From Gammaproteobacteria bacterium (GTDB lineage: Bacteria > Pseudomonadota > Gammaproteobacteria > Thiohalorhabdales > Thiohalorhabdaceae), in assembly GCA_018609925.1 (NCBI GenBank), contig JAHEOG010000144.1, forward strand, positions 1 through 13,724: a stretch of DNA of 13,724 nt, given 5' to 3'. A program made the position numbers and the translations under genes. The notes beneath the pieces were generated by a model, which worked only from the letters and a program-made list of their open reading frames with translations, made no database searches and was not told the DNA's origin. Every line of letters begins with the position of its first letter. Position 1 is the first letter of the stretch. Shown here one piece after another: positions 1 through 13,724 of this stretch.

Positions 1-505
1 CCTGCCCCACGGTACGGGTAAGAGCGTCCGGGTGGTGGTCTTCGCCGAAGGCGATAAGGCCGAGGAAGCCCGGCAGGCCGGCGCCGATTACGTGGGGCTC
101 GAGGACCTCGCCGAACAGATCAAGGGCGGTTGGACGGACTTCGACCGTGCCGTGGCCGTACCCGATGCCATGCGGGTGGTGGGACAGCTCGGGCAGATCC
201 TGGGGCCGCGCGGCCTGATGCCCAATCCCAAGGTCGGTACGGTTACCGAGAACATCGCCGACGTTGTCGCGCAGATCAAGGCCGGTCAGGTGGAGTACCG
301 CGCCGACAAGGGCGGCGTGGTGCACATGCCGGTGGGTCGGATCCACTTCGGCGAACAAGCCCTGGCCGACAACCTCGAGGCGGCTGCGGATGCCTTGGTC
401 CGAGCCAAGCCCGCCGCCGCCAAGGGGCGCTACCTCCAGAAGATTTCCCTGTCCACCACCATGGGACCTGGCATCCCGGTGGACACTTCCTTCGTCCGCA
501 TCTAG
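1..505 (+). CDS. rplA: 50S ribosomal protein L1, 3' part (5' end outside window)
   Basis: L1 binds 23S rRNA at the mobile L1 stalk beside the E site, helps release deacylated tRNA, and in E. coli represses its own rplK-rplA mRNA. The reading frame is already open at base 2 and ends at TAG 503-505, giving 167 visible residues of a protein normally about 230 long, so roughly the first 60 residues are missing. The visible part begins LPHGTGKSVRV and contains the family signature DAMRVVGQLGQILGPRGLMP followed by NPKVGTVT, then KAGQVEYRADKGGVVH and the C-terminal STTMGPG. These match E. coli L1 nearly residue for residue. An ATG or GTG inside the visible frame is not the true start, because conserved L1 sequence runs up to the window edge. 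rplK is expected just upstream but is not visible. The next gene is rplJ after a 278-nt leader. Confidence 0.98.
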   Translation, partial: LPHGTGKSVRVVVFAEGDKAEEARQAGADYVGLEDLAEQIKGGWTDFDRAVAVPDAMRVVGQLGQILGPRGLMPNPKVGTVTENIADVVAQIKAGQVEYRADKGGVVHMPVGRIHFGEQALADNLEAAADALVRAKPAAAKGRYLQKISLSTTMGPGIPVDTSFVRI

Positions 506-525
506 CACACGTGCTGGCGGACGGG

Positions 526-548
526 CCATCCCGGCCTGGTCGGGATGG
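526..548 (+). terminator. GC-rich hairpin just after rplA (possible processing site or weak terminator)
   Basis: CCATCCCG (526-533) pairs perfectly with CGGGATGG (541-548) around a 7-nt loop, 21 nt after the rplA stop. No T-run follows, so it is not a classical intrinsic terminator. It could stabilise the rplA 3' end, be a processing site, or be the first stem of the L10 leader. The pairing is seen directly; the role is inferred. Confidence 0.4.
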
Positions 549-768
549 AGCGACGGCACCGGCGCCCCCGCCCCGAGCGGTGCAGGCACCGCCTACGGGA
601 CCGAGGTCGCCGCGGTCGTCCTAGACCGCAGGCGCCCGACCCCGAATCCGGCCCGCCCGGGTGGGGATCGGGCTTAAACCACCAGCCTGCCGAGACGGCG
701 GTGCCGTCCGTGGCTCCCTTCCCCCGTTTGCAGGGAGTGCATGGGATCCAGGGCGGGCCGCGCACGCC

Positions 769-775
769 AAGGAGG
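769..775 (+). promoter_or_regulatory. Strong Shine-Dalgarno that fixes the GTG start of rplJ
   Basis: AAGGAGG lies 8 nt before GTG 784-786. The reading frame is open further upstream, so this site together with the L10 alignment (residues LNLEQK right after the start) chooses the GTG. Confidence 0.9.
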
Positions 776-783
776 CTCGAGCG

Positions 784-1314
784 GTGCTGAACCTGGAACA
801 GAAAAAGGCGGTCGTGGCCGACCTCAAGGCCCGCTCCTCGACGGCCCAGGCTGCGGTGCTCACCGACTACCGCGGATTGACTGTCGGCGAGATGAACGAC
901 CTGCGGGGTCGGCTGCGGGAGAGCGGGGTGTTCTTCCGCGTGGTCAAGAACAACCTGGCCAAGCGGGCTGTGGAGGGTACCGATATGGAGCCCCTCACCG
1001 AGCACCTGCAGGGCCCAACTGGCCTGGCCCTGGCCGACGATCCGGTGGCCGCCGCTAAGGTCCTGACGGAGTTCGCCAAGGATCACGACGACCTGGAGAT
1101 CAAGGTCGGTGTACTGGACGGCAAGGCCCTGGATGCCAGCGAGCTGGAGTCCCTGGCCAAGCTTCCCGGGCGCCAGGAGCTGATCACCCAGGTGGCGGTG
1201 GGCCTGAATGCCCCGATCGTCAAGCTGGCACGCAGCCTTCACGAGGTTCCGGCGCGGTTCGCCCGGGCCCTGGCGGCGGTGCGTGACCAGAAGGATCAGG
1301 GCGAGGCCGCCTGA
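784..1314 (+). CDS. rplJ: 50S ribosomal protein L10 (stalk base)
   Basis: L10 anchors dimers of L7/L12 to the 50S subunit at the GTPase-associated centre and, as L10(L12)4, is the usual repressor of its own operon. The protein is 176 residues (E. coli 165) and starts VLNLEQKKAVVADLKA with GTG read as Met. Conserved stretches are TDYRGLTVGEMNDLR (about residues 29-43), FRVVKNNLAKRAVEGT (about 51-66) and a C-terminal helix around RSLHEVPARFARALAAVRDQ, which in this family carries the L12-binding segments. Start evidence is the Shine-Dalgarno at 769-775 with 8-nt spacing plus the family N-terminus. An in-frame upstream start at 661 would add about 41 residues unlike L10 and run through the leader. 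The C-terminus extends about 10 residues past E. coli's. rplL follows after 54 nt. Confidence 0.98.
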   Translation: MLNLEQKKAVVADLKARSSTAQAAVLTDYRGLTVGEMNDLRGRLRESGVFFRVVKNNLAKRAVEGTDMEPLTEHLQGPTGLALADDPVAAAKVLTEFAKDHDDLEIKVGVLDGKALDASELESLAKLPGRQELITQVAVGLNAPIVKLARSLHEVPARFARALAAVRDQKDQGEAA

Positions 1315-1368
1315 GCCGCTCCGCCGAATGAAACACTCCCGCGAGATCCAATGGAAGGTAGCCAGACC

Positions 1369-1746
1369 ATGAGTCAGGAAGAGATACTCTCCGCCATCGA
1401 GAACATGACTGTCCTCGAGTTGTCCGAGCTGGTGAAGGCCATCGAGGAGAAGTTCGACGTCTCCGCCGAAGCTCCGGCGGCCGTTGCTGCTCCCGCCGCC
1501 GGTGGTGGGGCGGAAGCCGCCGCCGCCGAGGAGCAGGACGAATTCGACGTCATGCTCACCGGTGAGGGCGAAAAGAAGGTCCAGACCATCAAGGTCCTTC
1601 GCGAGGTAACCGGCCTGGGGCTGAAGGAGGCCAAGGAAATGGTCGAGAACCTGCCCGCCACCCTTAAGGAAGGGGCCTCGAAGGAAGAGGCCGACGAAAT
1701 CAAGACCAAGATGGAAGAGGCCGGGGCCCCGGTGGAGCTCAAGTAA
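1369..1746 (+). CDS. rplL: 50S ribosomal protein L7/L12 (stalk)
   Basis: L7/L12 forms the flexible stalk that recruits IF2, EF-Tu, EF-G and RF3 and stimulates their GTPase activity. The protein is 125 residues (E. coli 121). Residues 1-32 form the dimerisation and L10-binding domain (SQEEILSAIENMTVLELSEL). Residues 33-57 are an Ala/Gly/Glu hinge with a GGG at 45-47. Residues 58-125 are the factor-binding domain, with the hallmark TGLGLKEAKEMVE and an ending in PVELK. I choose ATG 1369 because GGAAGG at 1353-1358 sits 10 nt upstream and MSQEE aligns with the E. coli N-terminus. The in-frame ATG at 1351 overlaps that ribosome-binding site and would add six unrelated residues. The spacer to rplJ (1315-1368) shows nothing else. 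Confidence 0.98.
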   Translation: MSQEEILSAIENMTVLELSELVKAIEEKFDVSAEAPAAVAAPAAGGGAEAAAAEEQDEFDVMLTGEGEKKVQTIKVLREVTGLGLKEAKEMVENLPATLKEGASKEEADEIKTKMEEAGAPVELK

Positions 1747-1759
1747 TCCCGCCATCCGT

Positions 1760-1780
1760 AGCCGGTCCTTGAGACCGGTT
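1760..1780 (+). other. Hairpin after rplL
   Basis: CCGGTC (1762-1767) pairs with GACCGG (1773-1778) around loop CTTGA. The stem can extend by a G-T and an A-T pair to 1760-1780. It lies 13 nt after the rplL stop. No T-run follows. With the larger hairpin just downstream it may form an attenuation or processing module; this role is inferred from the comparable E. coli spacer. Confidence 0.5.
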
Positions 1781-1784
1781 GAAC

Positions 1785-1820
1785 GCGGCCGGCGACCCCC
1801 TGCTCGGGGACGCCGGCCGC
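1785..1820 (+). terminator. Very strong hairpin between rplL and rpoB (candidate attenuator or RNase III site)
   Basis: GCGGCCGGCG (1785-1794) is perfectly complementary to CGCCGGCCGC (1811-1820). After a single A-A mismatch (1795/1810), CCCC 1796-1799 pairs with GGGG 1806-1809, closing a 6-nt loop. That is 14 base pairs, nearly all G-C. No T-tract follows, so it is unlikely to be a complete intrinsic terminator. In E. coli the rplL-rpoB spacer holds a partial terminator that lowers rpoBC transcription relative to rplJL, and an RNase III cleavage site. The same location and the long duplex make either role plausible here. Confidence 0.6.
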
Positions 1821-1887
1821 CCCGTGCTGCTGGTATTCGCCCGGGCTCGTTAGACGGATCCCGCCTGCCATCCCCGCAGGAGTTGCT

Positions 1888-5958
<4,071 letters not shown>

Positions 5959-5959
5959 G

Positions 5960-5980
5960 CCCGCCGCGCCCATCGGCGGG
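5960..5980 (+). other. Hairpin directly after the rpoB stop
   Basis: CCCGCCG (5960-5966) pairs perfectly with CGGCGGG (5974-5980) around a 7-nt loop, and GTTTGG follows. The three Ts are too few for confident termination. It may modulate rpoC expression or protect the transcript. Confidence 0.45.
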
Positions 5981-6004
5981 GTTTGGCCCGACGGGGGGAC
6001 GGGT

Positions 6005-6028
6005 GCCGGGTGCCGGTCGGCGCCCGGC
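6005..6028 (+). other. Ten-pair hairpin in the rpoB-rpoC spacer
   Basis: GCCGGGTGCC (6005-6014) pairs with GGCGCCCGGC (6019-6028) with one T-G wobble and a GGTC tetraloop. It ends 25 nt before the rpoC Shine-Dalgarno. No T-tract follows. Position suggests control of rpoC translation or mRNA processing; this is inference. Confidence 0.5.
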
Positions 6029-6053
6029 GACTGCATCCAGGCGTTTTCGCGCC

Positions 6054-6060
6054 AAGGAGG
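6054..6060 (+). promoter_or_regulatory. Shine-Dalgarno that selects a TTG start for rpoC
   Basis: AAGGAGG abuts the in-frame ATG at 6061-6063 with no spacing, too close to serve it. It is 6 nt from TTG 6067-6069, an ordinary distance. It therefore supports TTG as the start. Confidence 0.85.
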
Positions 6061-6066
6061 ATGACC

Positions 6067-10239
<4,173 letters not shown>

Positions 10240-10245
10240 GCCCAT

Positions 10246-10269
10246 GCGCCCGGCCCTAGGGTCGGGCGC
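10246..10269 (+). terminator. Hairpin after rpoC (probable end of the rpoBC message, no T-tract)
   Basis: GCGCCCGGCC (10246-10255) pairs with GGTCGGGCGC (10260-10269) with one G-T wobble and a CTAG loop, starting 7 nt after the rpoC stop. The following bases GTAAGCGG lack the T-run of an intrinsic terminator. The place fits the end of the rpoBC operon, but the mechanism (weak intrinsic, Rho-assisted or processing) cannot be read from sequence. Confidence 0.5.
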
Positions 10270-10282
10270 GTAAGCGGTCCCG

Positions 10283-10308
10283 CGATCCGGGGTCGCCACG
10301 CCGGATCG
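10283..10308 (+). other. Second hairpin between rpoC and the rpsL promoter
   Basis: CGATCCGG (10283-10290) pairs perfectly with CCGGATCG (10301-10308) around a 10-nt loop. GTTAGGG follows without a T-run. Together with the hairpin at 10246-10269 it may form a tandem 3' end for the rpoBC transcript. Confidence 0.4.
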
Positions 10309-10328
10309 GTTAGGGCTGTAGTCCCGTG

Positions 10329-10358
10329 TTGACAGGATCGGGGGGTGCGGCCTACACT
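10329..10358 (+). promoter_or_regulatory. Sigma70-type promoter for rpsL (str operon)
   Basis: A perfect -35 TTGACA (10329-10334) is followed, after 18 nt, by -10 TACACT (10353-10358), which matches four of six consensus positions including the key first T, second A and final T. Initiation would fall near 10364-10366, leaving a leader of about 57 nt before the rpsL ATG. It is the only convincing promoter I see in the window and separates the str genes from rpoBC transcription. Read-through from rpoC remains possible. Confidence 0.75.
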
Positions 10359-10372
10359 TTCGGGCTTTCTGT

Positions 10373-10406
10373 GACGGGCCGGCTGGTTCGGCCTGTCATT
10401 TATTTT
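10373..10406 (+). terminator. Hairpin plus T-rich tail in the rpsL leader (candidate attenuator)
   Basis: GACGGGCCG (10373-10381) pairs with CGGCCTGTC (10389-10397) with one G-T wobble and a 7-nt loop, and T10372-A10398 can extend the stem. TTTATTTT (10399-10406) follows directly. This has the form of an intrinsic terminator, yet it lies downstream of the rpsL promoter and immediately before the rpsL Shine-Dalgarno. It could attenuate the str operon, stop read-through from rpoC, or be a 5' stabilising stem with a T-rich translation enhancer. The structure is seen; the role is inferred. Confidence 0.5.
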
Positions 10407-10421
10407 CAGGGGAGCAGCCGC

Positions 10422-10793
10422 ATGCCGACCATCAACCAGCTCGTGCGCAAGCGGCGCAAGAAGGTTGAGGAGAAGAGCAACACACCGGCGCTCAACGCCT
10501 GCCCCCAACGGCGCGGGGTGTGCACGCGGGTGTATACCGCCACGCCCAAGAAGCCGAACTCGGCCCTGCGTAAGGTGGCCCGAGTGCGGCTGACCAACGG
10601 CAAGGAAGTGAGCACCTACATTCCCGGCGAGGGCCACAACCTCCAGGAGCACTCGGTGGTTCTGGTGCGCGGGGGCCGGGTCAAGGATCTCCCGGGGGTG
10701 CGCTACCACGTTGTCCGGGGGGCTCTGGACGCGGCCGGAGTGAGCGACCGCCGGAAGGGCCGGTCCAAGTACGGCACCCGTCGGCCCAAGTAG
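10422..10793 (+). CDS. rpsL: 30S ribosomal protein S12
   Basis: S12 sits at the decoding centre of the 30S subunit, affects accuracy and is the classical streptomycin-resistance locus. The protein is 123 residues (E. coli 124). ATG 10422 follows GGGGAG (10409-10414) by 7 nt, and the start MPTINQLVRK is the family N-terminus. The two streptomycin loops are intact: TPKKPNSALRK, with K43 and K44 at the usual positions, and GRVKDLPGVRYH, with K88 and D89, the aspartate that RimO methylthiolates in E. coli. The residues at both sites are those of sensitive strains. It is the first gene of the str operon, preceded by its own promoter at 10329-10358 and a hairpin leader. The frame is open upstream to 10326, but that stretch overlaps the promoter and is not S12. 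rpsG starts only 26 nt later. Confidence 0.99.
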   Translation: MPTINQLVRKRRKKVEEKSNTPALNACPQRRGVCTRVYTATPKKPNSALRKVARVRLTNGKEVSTYIPGEGHNLQEHSVVLVRGGRVKDLPGVRYHVVRGALDAAGVSDRRKGRSKYGTRRPK

Positions 10794-10819
10794 CGGGGCA
10801 AGCAGGGGAAAGAGGATAG

Positions 10820-11290
10820 ATGCCCAGGAGACGCGAGGTTCCCAAGCGCGAGGTGCTGCCGGATCCCAAGTACGGATCCAAGCCGGTGGCCAAGTTCATC
10901 AACCACCTCATGCGCGACGGCAAGAAGTCGACCGCCGAGGGCATCCTCTACGGTGCTTTCGATCGGATCCGGGATTCCCGGGGGGACGACCCCTTGGAGA
11001 TCTTCGAAACGGCCCTGGACAATATCCGCCCGGTGGTGGAGGTGAAGAGCCGGCGCGTGGGTGGGGCGACCTACCAGGTGCCCGTCGAGGTTCGGCCCCA
11101 ACGCCGGACCGCCCTGGCCATGCGCTGGCTGGTCCAGTACGCCCGCCAGCGCTCCGAGAAGTCCATGACCCACCGGCTGGCCGGCGAGCTTATGGAAGCG
11201 GCCGACGGGCGGGGGGGAGCGGTGCGCAAGCGGGAAGAGACCCACAAGATGGCCGAGGCCAACAAGGCCTTCGCTCACTACCGATGGTAG
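10820..11290 (+). CDS. rpsG: 30S ribosomal protein S7
   Basis: S7 is a primary 16S rRNA-binding protein that nucleates assembly of the 30S head and contacts mRNA and tRNA at the E site. In E. coli it also represses the str operon. The protein is 156 residues, the common bacterial length (E. coli K-12 has a longer tail). It begins MPRRREVPKRE and contains LPDPKYGS, VEVKSRRVGGATYQVPVEVR (about residues 73-92), ALAMRWLV and the C-terminal MAEANKAFAHYRW. ATG 10820 is preceded by GAGG (10812-10815) with a short 4-nt gap; the purine-rich AGGGGAA at 10804-10810 may help. The gap from rpsL is 26 nt, which suggests translational coupling and leaves no room for an E. coli-style S7 operator. Confidence 0.99.
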   Translation: MPRRREVPKREVLPDPKYGSKPVAKFINHLMRDGKKSTAEGILYGAFDRIRDSRGDDPLEIFETALDNIRPVVEVKSRRVGGATYQVPVEVRPQRRTALAMRWLVQYARQRSEKSMTHRLAGELMEAADGRGGAVRKREETHKMAEANKAFAHYRW

Positions 11291-11446
11291 CCCTGGCCGT
11301 CCCGCTCCCCTGGTAACCGGACAATCCCCAGGCGCTCGATTAGCCTTCCCGCTCGGGCCTCCAGCGTGGGCCCGGCGCGCCTTCCCATGGCGGGCACCTA
11401 AGGCCCGCTCGATTTTAGACGCCGAAGGAAGAATGAGGCTGCCGTC
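11291..11446 (+). other. rpsG-fusA spacer with no gene and no clear promoter
   Basis: These 156 nt hold no open frame with ribosome-binding support. Weak stems are CCTGG/CCAGG (11309-11313 with 11328-11332) and GGGCC/GGCCC (11355-11359 with 11369-11373). A stronger hairpin with a T-run lies at 11390-11416 and is listed separately. GCTCGATT occurs twice, at 11334-11341 and 11407-11414. I found no -35/-10 pair worth calling. Confidence 0.6.
11390..11416 (+). terminator. Terminator-like hairpin with TTTT ahead of fusA
   Basis: GCGGGC (11390-11395) pairs with GCCCGC (11403-11408) around a 7-nt loop, followed by TCGATTTT, with four Ts at 11413-11416. The stem is short (six G-C pairs) and the T-run starts 4 nt after it, so termination would be partial at best. 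It lies about 30 nt before the fusA start, where it could lower fusA-tuf expression relative to rpsL-rpsG. Confidence 0.45.
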
Positions 11447-13546
<2,100 letters not shown>

Positions 13547-13583
13547 GCCGTCTTCAGCGTTTCCGGGAGGAGGGGAGCGACCC

Positions 13584-13724
13584 ATGTCCAAGGAGAAGTT
13601 TGAGCGTACGAAGCCGCATGTAAACGTGGGCACGATTGGCCATGTGGATCATGGGAAGACGACGTTGACGGCTGCGATGACGAAGGTGCTTTCGTCGGAG
13701 TACGGGGGGGAGAGCCGTGAGTTC
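13584..13724 (+). CDS. tuf: Elongation factor Tu, N-terminal part (3' end outside window)
   Basis: EF-Tu delivers aminoacyl-tRNA to the ribosomal A site as a GTP complex. The first 47 codons are present and the frame is open at the window end; the full protein is normally about 395 residues. It begins SKEKFERTKPHVNVGTIGHV and has the P-loop GHVDHGKTT at 19-27, then LTAAMTKVLSSEYGGE. ATG 13584 follows a purine-rich ribosome-binding stretch at 13565-13577 (GGGAGGAGGGGAG), 6 nt away. The codon choice is unlike the preceding genes: all six Thr codons are ACG, all three His codons are CAT, and Leu is TTG or CTT, whereas upstream genes favour ACC, CAC and CTG. Position after fusA matches the str operon; a second tuf copy elsewhere is common in this group. 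Confidence 0.98.
   Translation, partial: MSKEKFERTKPHVNVGTIGHVDHGKTTLTAAMTKVLSSEYGGESREF

Larger units (their letters stand above)
506..783 (+). promoter_or_regulatory. Long structured leader of rplJ (candidate L10 autoregulatory leader)
   Basis: This 278-nt gene-free stretch lies between rplA and rplJ, where many bacteria carry the L10 leader, an RNA that binds the L10(L12)4 complex and represses rplJ-rplL translation. Stems visible here are 526-548; 612-617 with 624-629 (GCGGTC/GACCGC); a long interrupted helix 634-673; 694-699 with 703-708 (GACGGC/GCCGTC); and 714-719 with 732-737 (CTCCCT/AGGGAG). The 634-673 helix pairs 634-643 with 663-673 leaving A667 bulged, then continues as 646-651 with 657-662 leaving G644 and A645 bulged. 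The Shine-Dalgarno sequence at 769-775 lies after the last stem. I see no convincing promoter here, so rplJ may be read from upstream. The leader role rests on position and folding potential; I could not confirm the kink-turn typical of this RNA. Confidence 0.6.

Noticed and set aside
674..679. TTAAAC as a -10 box for rplJ
   Set aside because: Only three consensus positions match, and the -35 window about 17 nt upstream is GCCCGC.
661..783. An upstream GTG start for rplJ at 661
   Set aside because: It would translate through the structured leader and add residues unlike L10; the Shine-Dalgarno at 769-775 serves GTG 784.
5983..6066. An upstream ATG start for rpoC at 5983
   Set aside because: It adds 28 residues unlike beta', crosses the hairpin at 6005-6028, and makes no use of the strong Shine-Dalgarno at 6054-6060.
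10326..10421. An N-terminal extension of rpsL from GTG 10326
   Set aside because: It overlaps the TTGACA/TACACT promoter and is not part of S12; ATG 10422 has a well-placed Shine-Dalgarno.

Overview
This window is a high-GC (roughly two-thirds G+C) block of core transcription and translation genes, all on the + strand, from a bacterium that looks like a member of the Gammaproteobacteria. I base this on close alignment, from memory, of every protein with its E. coli counterpart. RpoB carries both lineage-type insertions (SI1 and SI2), RpoC carries SI3 inside the trigger loop, and the gene order is rplA-rplJ-rplL-rpoB-rpoC-rpsL-rpsG-fusA-tuf. Genus cannot be fixed from the sequence alone.

Layout: 1-505 is the 3' part of rplA (L1). 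506-783 is a long structured leader before rplJ (L10), the expected place for L10(L12) feedback control. rplJ (784-1314) and rplL (1369-1746) encode the ribosomal stalk. A 141-nt spacer with a very strong hairpin leads to rpoB (1888-5958). A 108-nt spacer with two hairpins leads to rpoC (6067-10239), which most likely starts at TTG. 10240-10421 holds hairpins that probably end or process the rpoBC message, then a clear sigma70-type promoter (TTGACA, 18 nt, TACACT), then a hairpin with a T-rich tail directly ahead of rpsL. The str operon follows: rpsL (10422-10793), rpsG (10820-11290), fusA (11447-13546, GTG start) and the first 47 codons of tuf (13584 to the window end).

The genes work as two supply lines. 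The rplA/rplJ/rplL/rpoB/rpoC line makes the L1 and L12 stalks and the catalytic subunits of RNA polymerase. The rpsL/rpsG/fusA/tuf line makes two 30S proteins and the two elongation factors that act at the ribosomal stalk. All visible catalytic and metal-binding residues are intact.

I see no mobile element, CRISPR array, tRNA or rRNA, phage gene, defence gene or unknown coding gene, and no novel system. The points worth a second look are regulatory (terminator-like hairpins in the rpsL leader and before fusA, an rpsL-rpsG spacer too short for the E. coli-type S7 operator, a TTG start on rpoC), a sharp change in codon choice at the start of tuf, and a few unusual residues in RpoB.
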